Positions 36,284 to 45,046 of a stretch of DNA of 64,000 nucleotides are shown piece after piece. The stretch is from Glutamicibacter ardleyensis (GTDB taxonomy: Bacteria; Actinomycetota; Actinomycetes; Actinomycetales; Micrococcaceae). The translations under genes were made by a program, and so were the position numbers. The stretch's first letter is position 1. Each line of letters starts with the position of its first letter. The stretch spans positions 119,027-183,026 of the forward strand of contig NZ_BMKX01000008.1 in the NCBI RefSeq assembly GCF_014644555.1. Direction: 5' to 3'. Below the pieces are notes generated by a model. The model was not told where the DNA came from, made no database searches, and worked only from the letters and a program-made list of their open reading frames with translations.

Positions 36284-36381
36284 GGTTCGTAATTCCTTTG
36301 TCTGTTAAGTATCGCGGGCGCACCGCTTAAAAAGCGGAACGCATCTGGTGTCCGGTCGACATCCGTTTCATACGCGGATGC

Positions 36382-36972
36382 CTAGTCGTCGTAGGTTGCC
36401 GAATCGAGCGATTCAAGGTCGGCTACCCCGGGAAGATAAGGAGAAAGCGCCGGAAGGTCTTCCAACGCACTCAATCCCAGTCGTTCCAAGAAATACTCGG
36501 TTGTTTGGTACAGCGTCGCTCCGCCGTCGCCAATCTCCGGGTGTTCCGTGATCAACCCACGAGTCAGTAGCGTGCGCACTACAGAATCGACGTTGACACC
36601 TCGAATCGCCGAAATACGTCCACGCGAGACCGGCTGTCGGTAAGCGATGACAGCCAGAGTTTCTAGGGCGGCCTGTGAAAGGCGTGCTGTTTGCCCGTCG
36701 AGTACATAACTGGAGACGAAATCGGCGTAATCGGTCCGCGTGTAAAAGCGCCAGCCAGAGGCGACACGGCGCAGTTCAAATCCGCGCGGACGATCTTTAC
36801 CATCATACTCGGTCGCGAGTTCTTCCAAAGTGGTGGCGATCCGGGCTATTGGAAGGTCGAAGATTTGGGCCAAACGTGCCGTAGATACGGGAGAATCGGC
36901 GACCATCAGCACCGCTTCAAGACCCGATTTGAGCCCTCCAGGCAGCTCGTCGATGGGTGCAATCTCACTCAT
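36382..36972 (-). CDS. scpB: Segregation and condensation protein ScpB
   Basis: 196 residues from ATG 36972, overlapping the scpA stop by 8 bp; the frame upstream lies inside scpA. Two winged-helix domains with the motif AALETLAVIAYRQPVSR and RGVNVDSVVRTL. It forms the ScpA-ScpB partner of SMC in chromosome condensation. Gene order parA-scpA-scpB-rluB is conserved in actinobacteria. Confidence 0.94.
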   Translation of the reverse strand: MSEIAPIDELPGGLKSGLEAVLMVADSPVSTARLAQIFDLPIARIATTLEELATEYDGKDRPRGFELRRVASGWRFYTRTDYADFVSSYVLDGQTARLSQAALETLAVIAYRQPVSRGRISAIRGVNVDSVVRTLLTRGLITEHPEIGDGGATLYQTTEYFLERLGLSALEDLPALSPYLPGVADLESLDSATYDD

Positions 36973-37837
36973 GATCCCGCTCACCTGCGCTCCCCTCGTA
37001 CTGATCCTGTACCTCGTGCACATCAAAGTCGCTCTCGCCTGCCAGAGAAACCTCTAGCCGTCCCAGCGGACTCTCCTGCGCAAACACGATTACCTTCTGT
37101 CTGAACATCTCCAACAATGCCAGAAAACGCACCACGACGACTAGCTGCTCATTGGTATCTGCGATCAACGCAACAAAATCCAAGGTGCCATGCTCGGTGA
37201 GCATGGCGGTCATCGTTGCCGCTTCCTCGCCAATGGTGACATTTGCACCGTGCAAGTGCGCCAATCCCACTTCGGTCACCGGTTCTGGTTTGGGCGCCAG
37301 TGCAGAAGCCGCAAGCTGCGCAAACTTCTCCGGTCCAATGTTGAATATCAGGTCCGGAAGCAGCGCTGCGAACTGCGGTTCCAGCGAAACCTCGCGTGGG
37401 TGGCGAGAGGATTCCTCGTGATACCGCTCGCCCAAAAATTGAGCCGCATGCTTGAACGCCTTGTATTGCAAGAGCCGAGCAAAAAGCAGGTCTCGCTCTT
37501 CAAGCAGTTCGAAGTCATCGGCATCGGCCATCTCCCCGCGCGGAAGCAGTCGAGATGCTTTAAGATCCAGCAAGGTGGAGGCAACAACCAAAAATTCGGT
37601 GGTTTCATCCAGCAGCTTCAGCCCGTCTCCGGTGCCTTGAAGCGCCTTCAAGTACGCGATGAACTCGTCGGTGACCTCGGCTAGGGCCACCTCGGTAATG
37701 TCCATTTCACGCTGGGTGATCAGGTGCAGTAAGACATCGAAGGGGCCGTTAAAATTCTCTAGTGCAAGGCGAAAACCGCCAGCCGTCTCATCCGTGGATG
37801 AATCGGTGGCGGTTTTTTCTGCGGCCTGCGCGCTCAT
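36965..37837 (-). CDS. scpA: Segregation and condensation protein ScpA
   Basis: 290 residues. The N-terminal kleisin domain has ALENFNGPFDVLLHLI; the C-terminus holds a winged helix near FLALLEMFRQ. It bridges the SMC heads in the condensin complex. ATG 37837 overlaps the parA stop by one base (TAATG), so the genes are coupled. An N-terminal tail of about 20 Thr/Ser-rich residues is variable. Confidence 0.95.
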   Translation of the reverse strand: MSAQAAEKTATDSSTDETAGGFRLALENFNGPFDVLLHLITQREMDITEVALAEVTDEFIAYLKALQGTGDGLKLLDETTEFLVVASTLLDLKASRLLPRGEMADADDFELLEERDLLFARLLQYKAFKHAAQFLGERYHEESSRHPREVSLEPQFAALLPDLIFNIGPEKFAQLAASALAPKPEPVTEVGLAHLHGANVTIGEEAATMTAMLTEHGTLDFVALIADTNEQLVVVVRFLALLEMFRQKVIVFAQESPLGRLEVSLAGESDFDVHEVQDQYEGSAGERDHE

Positions 37838-38733
37838 TACGGGGCGCCACCGCGGAAGATCAGTTCCTTAGCCAAGTTGCGGTATGCCTCGGCGCCAGGG
37901 TGGTTACCGGCGTAGGTAGTAATTGGTTCTGCCGCCACGTTGGCATCGGCAAACTTGATGGTTCGCTTGATGACGGTTTCGAAAAGTTTGTCCCCGAAGG
38001 CTTCCTCTAGACGGGACATCACTTCGCGGCTGTGCAGGGTTCGAGCGTCGTACATGGTGGCTACCACGCCGTCGACCTCCAAAACCTGATTCAGTCGGTC
38101 CTTGACCTTGTCAATGGTTTCCATCAGTAGCGCCACAGCTCGCAGCGCGAAGAACTCCGCGGTCAGCGGGATAATCACGCCATGTGCGGCGGTTAGCGCG
38201 TTGACCGTCAGCAAGCCCAGCGATGGCTGGCAGTCGATAAGCACCACGTCGTAGTCGTCGATCACGTTGCGCAGTGCACGTTCCAGCGCCTGCTCGCGGG
38301 CTACCTCGTTGACCAGTTGAACCTCGGCGGCTGACAAATCGATATTGGCTGGCAACAGATCGATATTCTCGACGTCGGTGGTTCGGATCGCATCGGTGAT
38401 CTGAACTTTACGATCCATGAGCACGTTGTAAACGGTCATATCCAGCTCGTGCGGGTTCATACCGAAACCGGCAGATAACGCGCCCTGTGGGTCAAAATCA
38501 ACCAATAGCACCTTGCGACCGTACTCGGCGAGCGCCGCGGCGAGGTTGATGGTGGAGGTGGTTTTACCCACGCCACCCTTCTGGTTGACCATCGCGATCA
38601 CGCGCGCCGGCCCGTGCGAAGGCAGGGGCTGCGGGGTCGGGAACTCGGTTAGCGGTTTACCTGTGGGGCCCAACGGACGAGGTTCCTTGAGCATTCCTGT
38701 GCCACGCTGCTTGCTTCCCTGCTGTTCGCTCAC
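37837..38733 (-). CDS. ParA-family ATPase of the scpAB operon (Rv1708-like)
   Basis: 298 residues from GTG 38733. A proline-rich 42-residue N-terminus precedes the ParA core: NQKGGVGKTTST, VDFDPQGALS, and LIDCQPSLGLL. This gene is always found before scpA in actinobacteria and differs from the chromosomal parA next to parB. Its cargo is unknown. It lies next to the 15-kb accessory insert, so its promoter is the left end of the insertion point. Confidence 0.92.
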   Translation of the reverse strand: MSEQQGSKQRGTGMLKEPRPLGPTGKPLTEFPTPQPLPSHGPARVIAMVNQKGGVGKTTSTINLAAALAEYGRKVLLVDFDPQGALSAGFGMNPHELDMTVYNVLMDRKVQITDAIRTTDVENIDLLPANIDLSAAEVQLVNEVAREQALERALRNVIDDYDVVLIDCQPSLGLLTVNALTAAHGVIIPLTAEFFALRAVALLMETIDKVKDRLNQVLEVDGVVATMYDARTLHSREVMSRLEEAFGDKLFETVIKRTIKFADANVAAEPITTYAGNHPGAEAYRNLAKELIFRGGAP

Positions 38734-39138
38734 GATGGGTGAACCACGCTTCCCGTTCGGATCGGACGATGTACTTGATTTAAGGTTAACGGTTCGGCGT
38801 AATAATTCTTGTGTATAGGGCCGTTATACGGCGAGCCTTTACCTTGAACCTTAACTCAAATGTTGTAAGGGAGCTGGGCGTACTCTCGTGGTGCCAACGA
38901 ATGAAGGATCCGCGAGGAATTCGCGGCCTCCGCGCCGATTCGACGATGCTCCCCCATGAACCGCTCGGCGGATCTCTGTGCCACTTTTGGTAACCATTCA
39001 CACTACATCGAACGAAGCTCGTCGATGGCAGAACACCTGCCACAGGACGCTATATTCGATAAACGGCTGAGGGAAACGCTAGCGGTGGATTCCGCTCCCC
39101 GGTTCCCCAGCTGACCGTATCAAGCATTTGAAGGAATC
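38734..39138. other. Intergenic region at the left end of the accessory insert
   Basis: 405 bp with no convincing gene. It holds the parA promoter. Short open frames on both strands look random. Confidence 0.4.
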
Positions 39139-39723
39139 ATGAGCAATGCACAGCAGATAACGGTCGAACAGCTTGAGCACGCATTGTCCTCGGTCGCACG
39201 GCTCATTTTGGGGAATGAGCCCGCGCAATTCTCGGCACCCACCCCGTGCACGGATTGGACTTTGCATGATTTGGTGGCGCATCCGGTGGGCATGAACCTC
39301 GTCTTCGCCGCATTTATGACCGAGCAGTCGCCACCGCAGCGTACGACTGACGTCCTAGACGATGATCTGCTCGCTGCTTACCTCGATTCCTCTGCCCGGC
39401 TGCTCGCCACCTTCGAGCATCCCTGAGCGCTTAAACGAAGCTTTCAGAGCCCACTGGGTGCAGCCACCGGTCAGGAGCTGTTGCAGATTCGAATGTACGA
39501 TCTGCTCGCACTTAGCTGGGATCTTGCCATAGCCACCGGCCAGCAACTAGAGCCGTAAGAAGCCATGGCAGAACAAGCCTTGCAGTTCGTTCAGCTTCAG
39601 CTCGCGGACCAGTCCAGAAACGGGCGCTTAGCCCCTACCCAGGCCATCGCGGATGATGCGCCCGCGATCGAAGAGCTCGTTGCATTCCTTGGCCGTCGCG
39701 TCGGAGAAATTCCAAGCTCGTAG
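39139..39723 (+). pseudogene. Broken TIGR03086/maleylpyruvate isomerase-family metal-binding protein
   Basis: An ATG frame (MSNAQQITVEQL) runs to a TGA at 39426. The family continues in another frame from about 39448: SPLGAATGQELLQIRMYDLL, then a TAA at 39556-39558, then more matching sequence to a TAG at 39721. A frameshift and a nonsense codon are thus visible. The DinB-like fold uses mycothiol in intact members. The whole remains cover about 195 codons, near the full size. Confidence 0.8.
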
Positions 39724-39819
39724 TTGAGGAAACCGGTCTGCTCAAAAAGCTTGCAGCAGTCCAACTGCCGTGGTCGACTGGAACACAACATGCCGAACCC
39801 AGCAACAAAGGACAGGGCC

Positions 39820-40170
39820 ATGATCAAAGGAATACTTGCCAATTGCACGGTAACCGATCTAGCGCGTGCCGAAGAGTGGTACACCATCTTGTTCGGGCGC
39901 AAACCGGATCAACGGCCCATGCCAGGCCTGCTTGAATGGCACCTAGGCAGAGGCTACGGCGTGCAAGTCTGGTCTGAACCTGACCGCGCCGGCAACTCAA
40001 CCATTGTGCTCGACGAGTCCGACCTCGATGCCCAGGCCGCCCGGCTGCTCGAGGTCGGAATTGCGCATCAGGGTCCGCAATTAGGTGGGGGTGCGCATAT
40101 CCTACAGTTGGCGGATCCCGATGGAAATCGCGTCGTGCTCGCCGGAGCACTAGTTATTCCGCTGCCCTAA
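39820..40170 (+). CDS. VOC (glyoxalase/bleomycin-resistance) family protein
   Basis: 116 residues from ATG 39820, with AAAGGA about 6 bp upstream; ATG 39790 is also in frame. Motifs are CTVTDLARAEEWYT at the start and LADPDGNRVVLAG at the end, typical of the VOC fold. The protein is a single-domain member that usually acts as a dimer around a metal. Substrate unknown. The gene follows the broken TIGR03086 gene, which is of a related stress type. Confidence 0.85.
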   Translation: MIKGILANCTVTDLARAEEWYTILFGRKPDQRPMPGLLEWHLGRGYGVQVWSEPDRAGNSTIVLDESDLDAQAARLLEVGIAHQGPQLGGGAHILQLADPDGNRVVLAGALVIPLP

Positions 40171-40323
40171 ACTCCGCGGGAGGACAGGCAACTTACCCCA
40201 GTCGAGCTAACCCGATAATCTCAGAGAGGCAGAGCAGCGAGAAAATCAGTGCAGCGTGGATCGAATTTTTATTTCAAGGTTCAACTACTTCATAGTAATG
40301 TCTGCGCTTGAAACACTGATGGA

Positions 40324-40779
40324 ATGAGAAAATCACTCGCACCCATCGCTCTTGCGCTCACCGTAATGCTCGTCGGATGCTCCAATACACCTACGGCTAC
40401 CGATCAACCCGCGGAGAAAACCAACGCACAAGTCGTACAGGAAGCGAAACCGGCGGACCTGACTGGGCACTGGAAACAGGTAAACTCCCAAAGCGACGAT
40501 GCCTTCCAAAGTGCCACCGTCACCGATGACACGATCACCATAGATTGGGTGACCAATAATGGTGATACAAAGTCCGTGTATTGGGTTGGCACTTTTAAAT
40601 CTCCTACCGAAGCTGCGGAGTCGTACGTCTGGACTTCGAAACGGGATAAAGGAGCTACCGATAGCGCGTTGCTGGCTTCGACTTCGGACAATAAAGAATT
40701 CACATTCAGCGACGAACAGATCAGCTACGAAGCCGGCATTATGGGCACCACTACAACGGTTCGCCTTGCCAAGGACTAG
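40324..40779 (+). CDS. Small lipoprotein of unknown function
   Basis: 151 residues with a lipoprotein signal peptide and lipobox LVGC; Cys19 would be the lipid-modified residue. The mature part is Thr/Ser-rich, then a beta-rich domain. It should be anchored on the outer face of the membrane. I do not recognise the family. ATG 40324 has GATGGA directly upstream, a poor site. Confidence 0.8.
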   Translation: MRKSLAPIALALTVMLVGCSNTPTATDQPAEKTNAQVVQEAKPADLTGHWKQVNSQSDDAFQSATVTDDTITIDWVTNNGDTKSVYWVGTFKSPTEAAESYVWTSKRDKGATDSALLASTSDNKEFTFSDEQISYEAGIMGTTTTVRLAKD

Positions 40780-40936
40780 TTCTAGGAGCTGACCCCAAGA
40801 TTGGTTCGCCATGGCGTCCCAACTGAGCCTAGGAAAACGTCAGCTACGCAATGCCGGCGATTGCCTTGTGTGCGGTCCTTGCCAATGGGCCAAGCCAATG
40901 ACCGTTAGATCGACCTAGTTTCCCAACATAAACACG

Positions 40937-40976
40937 AAAGTCCGCGGACCCTCCAGTGGAGGAACCGCGGACTTTT
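40937..40976. terminator. Bidirectional terminator between lipoprotein and dctA
   Basis: 11-bp GC-rich perfect stem (AAAGTCCGCGG and complement) with an inner paired loop and a T-run on the right. Confidence 0.8.
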
Positions 40977-40997
40977 GATTTTTAGAGTGCGCCTAAA

Positions 40998-42299
40998 TTA
41001 GTGGGCGTCTGGATCCATCGACTGCTCGTCGAACGGACGCTCGCCGGACAGCACGGCACGGGCCTGCTCCATATCGATCTCCTTGGTCCACTTGCCAATT
41101 AGCAAGGTGGCCACGGCGTTGCCGGTGAAGTTGGTCAGCGCACGAGCCTCGGACATGAACTTATCGATACCCACGATAACGCCCATACCGCCGAGCAGTT
41201 CCGGACGGTGAGCCTGCAGGCCGGCTGCCAGGGTTGCCAGGCCGGCACCGGTGACACCGGCAGCCCCCTTGGAAGCGATGATCATGAACAGCAACAGGCC
41301 GATCTGTTGGCCGAGGTTCATCGGCATGTTCATAGCGGTGGAAACGAACAGCGCCGACATGGTCAGGTAGATGGCGGTGCCATCAAGGTTGAACGAGTAA
41401 CCGGTTGGCACGGTGATGCCCACCACTGGCTTGGAGACGCCGGCGTGCTCCATCTTCGCGATCAGGCGTGGCAGCGCCGACTCGGACGAAGAGGTAGAGA
41501 AGATCAGCAGGTATTCGCGGGCCAGGTACTTCAGCAACGCGAAGATGTTCAGCCCGGTCACCAGGCGCAGCATGGTTCCGAGAATGACCACGATAAATAC
41601 TGCACAGGTAGCGTAGAAGGCGCCCATCAGAATCGCCATGGAACCGATGGCTGCCCAACCGGTGGCGCCAACCACTGCGGCGATGGCACCGAAAGCGCCA
41701 ATCGGCGCGATCCACATGATCATCATCATGATTCGGAAAACAACCTGCTGAATGCTCTTGACGGCGTTCAGCACCGGCTCGCCGGACTTGCCCATCGATT
41801 GCAAAGCGAAACCGACGATCAGCGCGAGGACCAGGGTTGGCAAGACCGGCAGATCGCCGGGGATCAGTTCAAGCAGGAACGCGACGGTGGCGTTTTCTTC
41901 ACCTGCGCCACCTGCTTCGTAAGGCTTGAGCTCAAGGCCTTCACCCGGGTGGATCAAGTTACCCACCAGCAGGCCGATGGCCAGGGCGAAGGTAGACATC
42001 GTCATGAAGTACAGCAGCGCCAAGCCGCCCACCTTGCCGACCGTAGCCGCTTTGGCAATCGAGCCAATGCCAAGGACAATGGTGCAGAAGATCACCGGGG
42101 CGATGATCATCTTGATCAGCGCGACGAAGCCGGTGCCCAGCGGCTTAAGCGCCTTGCCGAGTTCGGGGAAGATCAGGCCAACGGCCGCGCCGAGGATCAC
42201 CGCGGCGATCACCATGATGTATAGCCAGTGAGTGCGGTCTTTTTTCTTGACCGGCGTCTGCGACTCCGGGTTCTGCGGGACTTGTTCTGTGACAGCCAT
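40998..42299 (-). CDS. dctA: C4-dicarboxylate/proton or sodium symporter DctA
   Basis: 433 residues from ATG 42299, preferred because the longer frame runs into the promoter region. Eight or more membrane helices, with the family motifs STSSSESALPR (serine-rich hairpin) and NLDGTAIYLTM. It imports succinate, fumarate and malate. It is divergent from the sensor kinase that should control it. The 3' end is marked by a terminator at 40937. Confidence 0.95.
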   Translation of the reverse strand: MAVTEQVPQNPESQTPVKKKDRTHWLYIMVIAAVILGAAVGLIFPELGKALKPLGTGFVALIKMIIAPVIFCTIVLGIGSIAKAATVGKVGGLALLYFMTMSTFALAIGLLVGNLIHPGEGLELKPYEAGGAGEENATVAFLLELIPGDLPVLPTLVLALIVGFALQSMGKSGEPVLNAVKSIQQVVFRIMMMIMWIAPIGAFGAIAAVVGATGWAAIGSMAILMGAFYATCAVFIVVILGTMLRLVTGLNIFALLKYLAREYLLIFSTSSSESALPRLIAKMEHAGVSKPVVGITVPTGYSFNLDGTAIYLTMSALFVSTAMNMPMNLGQQIGLLLFMIIASKGAAGVTGAGLATLAAGLQAHRPELLGGMGVIVGIDKFMSEARALTNFTGNAVATLLIGKWTKEIDMEQARAVLSGERPFDEQSMDPDAH

Positions 42300-42464
42300 G
42301 GTGAATCCAGCCTTCATATGCCGAGGGGCCAGCTGGACTGCATTGTCAGGCTGGCGCGTAAGATCGTTCTTGTTCAATGGTGCGCGCTCGGGTGATGTGC
42401 ATCTCTATTGCGTTCATATTGTTCACACAGCAAAACTTTAACGTTCGATCAAGGAGCCAAGTTC
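42300..42464. promoter_or_regulatory. Divergent control region of dctA and the sensor kinase
   Basis: 165 bp. Two direct repeats TTGTTCA at 42370-42376 and 42419-42425, 49 bp apart, are candidate binding sites for the response regulator. AAGGAG lies 8 bp before the kinase ATG. Otherwise nothing clear is seen. Confidence 0.3.
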
Positions 42465-44156
42465 ATGGCCAGCGACCAGCACGATAGTGCCGCAGCCAAC
42501 GCACCGGTCCCGTTGACCCGCGACGGCTGGTCATTTGCCGCCCGTATTTTTGCCGCACAAATGCTGCTGGTCATCGTGGTGATCGTTTGGCTTGGCATCG
42601 CTTCCTATCAGCACGTGGCCCGAGTGGCCCTGGACGTACGGCAATCAACGGTTGCCACCGTGTCCACTACCTTGGCCAACGACCCCTTCGTGGCCAACGC
42701 CCTGCAAGAAGATGACCCCAGCGCCAGCCTGCAGCCCTATACCCAGGACATTTTGAGCCACGCACAAACCATTGATTTCATCACCATCATGACCCCGGAC
42801 CTGTTGCGCGTGACCCACCCCAACCCGGCGCAACTGGGTAAGCCCTATTCCGGGTCCACCGCAGAAGTCCTGAGCGGTGAGGTCTTCTCCGAGCAGGCGG
42901 TCGGAACCCTAGGACGCTCGGTACGTACCATCGCCCCGGTCTACGCGAAGGACGGGAAGATAGTGGGCATGGTCGCCACCGGCATCACGCTGGAAAGTCT
43001 GCAGGTGCTTTACCGCGAAGAGCTGCCGCAAATCCTGCTGGTCTCACTGTTTGCGCTGCTGCTGGCCGGGTTCACTTCCTGGTCATTCTCCAAATACATT
43101 CAAAGCGCCACCCTGGGCTTCGGCCCGCACGGGCTGCGCCGGCTCTACGCGTTCTACTTCTCCGCACTGCACTCGGTACGCGAGGGATTGATTCTGCTGG
43201 ACCGCAGGCACCGCATTGTGCTCTATAACTCCGAAGCAGCCCGCCTCTTAAAGCTGCCGGCGCAGGCCCCGGGCGACGGTTTGGAACTTTCGGATGCCAG
43301 GCTGCCCGACACCCTGCGTGAATTAATGTCCAGCGGCCGGGCCGCGCGCGATGAAATCCACTTGGGCCACAACTCGGTGCTTGCAGTGTCACAGAGCAAC
43401 GCCAGACTGACCGGAACCCAGCTGCCCGGCAGGTACCGGCTGCCATTGCGCTGGCTACGGGTACAGGCACCCAGCGGCCAGGTGCTCACCCTGCGCGATC
43501 TGACCGAGGTGCAGGAACTGACCGGCGAGGTGCAGTCGCTGAAAACTTTCTCCACCGCGCTACGTGCCCAGACCCATGAGCACGCCAACCGCCTGCATAC
43601 CATCGCCACGCTGATCGAAAATGGCAGCGCGGACAAGGCGCTGGCCTTCGCCGTCGATGACCGGCAAAATTCCCAAGCGCTCACCGACGCGATCGTGCAA
43701 AACATTGATGACGTGTACCTGTCTAGTTTGTTGGTCGCTAAATCGGCACAGGCCCACGAACGCGGAGTCACCCTCAGCATTACCGCCACCGGGGTGGTCC
43801 GCCCGGATACCTTCCACGCCACCGACATCGTGACCATCGTCGGCAACTTGCTGGATAATGCGCTGGACGTTTCGGTGGGTACCGAGGAGTCGACCGTCTG
43901 GGTGGAAGTTAATGCCCTCGCGGACGAGGTGATCATCTCCGTCGCGGATTCCGGGCCGGGCATCGAACCCGAATTCCTGGAAAACCTGCTGCGTTTCGGA
44001 GTGAGCACCAAACAGGGCAACGCGCCGCGCGGACTCGGGCTCGCTCTGGTGCAGCAGGCGGTGACGCGGCTTCATGGAACAATGACCATAGACAACGATG
44101 CCGGGGCGATATTCACCATCACCCTGCCGGTACTGCCTGAGGAGGACAGCGCGTGA
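42465..44156 (+). CDS. DcuS/CitA-family sensor histidine kinase for C4-dicarboxylates
   Basis: 563 residues from ATG 42465 with AAGGAG upstream. Two membrane helices (about 25-47 and 185-205) enclose an extracellular Cache-type sensor domain. A PAS-like region, an H-box QTHEHANRLHTI and an ATPase domain (NLLDNALD, DSGPGI, GLGLALV) follow. DcuS/CitA kinases sense citrate or dicarboxylates outside the cell and phosphorylate a CitB-type regulator, here the next gene. Placed between two dicarboxylate transporters. GTGA overlap with the regulator. Confidence 0.93.
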   Translation: MASDQHDSAAANAPVPLTRDGWSFAARIFAAQMLLVIVVIVWLGIASYQHVARVALDVRQSTVATVSTTLANDPFVANALQEDDPSASLQPYTQDILSHAQTIDFITIMTPDLLRVTHPNPAQLGKPYSGSTAEVLSGEVFSEQAVGTLGRSVRTIAPVYAKDGKIVGMVATGITLESLQVLYREELPQILLVSLFALLLAGFTSWSFSKYIQSATLGFGPHGLRRLYAFYFSALHSVREGLILLDRRHRIVLYNSEAARLLKLPAQAPGDGLELSDARLPDTLRELMSSGRAARDEIHLGHNSVLAVSQSNARLTGTQLPGRYRLPLRWLRVQAPSGQVLTLRDLTEVQELTGEVQSLKTFSTALRAQTHEHANRLHTIATLIENGSADKALAFAVDDRQNSQALTDAIVQNIDDVYLSSLLVAKSAQAHERGVTLSITATGVVRPDTFHATDIVTIVGNLLDNALDVSVGTEESTVWVEVNALADEVIISVADSGPGIEPEFLENLLRFGVSTKQGNAPRGLGLALVQQAVTRLHGTMTIDNDAGAIFTITLPVLPEEDSA

Positions 44157-44875
44157 GCTTAACCGAGCCGAGCAGCGACTTCCGGGTACTGGTGGTTGAC
44201 GACGAACCGGAGACCGCCCGCGCCCACGCCATGTATGTGGATCGGGTTCCCGGGTTCCGCACCGGCGCCATCGCTGCCAATGGGTACGGCGCACTGCAAA
44301 TGCTCAGCGACGCCCACGAGGCAGGTGCCCCCTTCGACTTGGTCCTGCTGGATATGACGCTGCCGGACTTGCACGGAATTGACGTGGCCCGCCGAATGCG
44401 CGGGCGCGGTTATACGCTCGATATTATTGCCATTACCGCGGTGCGTGACCTGGCCGTGGTCCGATCTGCGGTAGCTACGGGAATCACCCAGTACCTGATC
44501 AAGCCGTTTAGCTTCGCGGTCTTTGCCGAAAAACTGGAAAACCATCGGGCGTTTATTGCGACCATGCGCTCGGGTGGGTCCTCCACCTCGCAGGCCGCCT
44601 TGGATACCGCGTTTTCGGCATTGCGCACCACTAGCGCCTCAGTGTCGCTGCCCAAGGGACTGATCAGCCAAACGCTGGAACAGGTCCAAAACCATTTGGC
44701 GTCCAGCCCGACCCGCGCCTTTTCGGCTACCGAACTGGGTGAGGAATTAGGACTCTCGCGGGTGACTGCCCGCCGATACCTAGAACATTTGGCGTTGGTT
44801 AAGACCGCGGTGAAACAACCACGCCATGGCACCCGTGGCCGGCCGGAATTTGAATACCAGCACAATTCGCACTGA
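44153..44875 (+). CDS. CitB/DcuR-type response regulator
   Basis: 240 residues from the GTG at 44153 that overlaps the kinase stop (GTGA). Receiver domain with VVDDEP and the phosphorylated Asp in LLDMTLP, Thr/Lys switch residues in AITAV and IKPF, then a linker and a C-terminal helix-turn-helix (SATELGEELGLSRVTARRYLEHL). It should turn on dctA, the DASS transporter gene, or both. Confidence 0.93.
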   Translation: MSLTEPSSDFRVLVVDDEPETARAHAMYVDRVPGFRTGAIAANGYGALQMLSDAHEAGAPFDLVLLDMTLPDLHGIDVARRMRGRGYTLDIIAITAVRDLAVVRSAVATGITQYLIKPFSFAVFAEKLENHRAFIATMRSGGSSTSQAALDTAFSALRTTSASVSLPKGLISQTLEQVQNHLASSPTRAFSATELGEELGLSRVTARRYLEHLALVKTAVKQPRHGTRGRPEFEYQHNSH

Positions 44876-45046
44876 CTAGCTGCCCTGCTTGCGTTTTCTT
44901 TTCGAAGGATGCGCGACGTTGATCTGCTATCTGGGCTCAATTGATAGGCCCAGCATCCTAGTGGCGCGCAAATAAGTATTTCAGTTACCTAGCTCTCAGG
45001 GCTACGTTAGCGAAGTAACATTCGCCCAAGCCCCTCAGGATCATCC

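Noticed and set aside
35422..36330. Long open frames on both strands over the rluB repeats (275 aa on minus, 273 aa on plus)
   Set aside because: They are by-products of a 45-bp repeat, which is a multiple of three and keeps every frame open. The rluB frame joins an intact enzyme domain.
38786..39043. Small frames upstream of parA
   Set aside because: No ribosome binding site and low-complexity composition; likely random.
41208..42224. 338-aa plus-strand frame opposite dctA
   Set aside because: It is rich in His, Asp and Gln, typical of an antisense shadow of a membrane protein, and has no family motif.
43223..44294. Minus-strand frames of 265 and 244 aa opposite the sensor kinase and its regulator
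   Set aside because: Antisense shadows of two clearly recognised genes.
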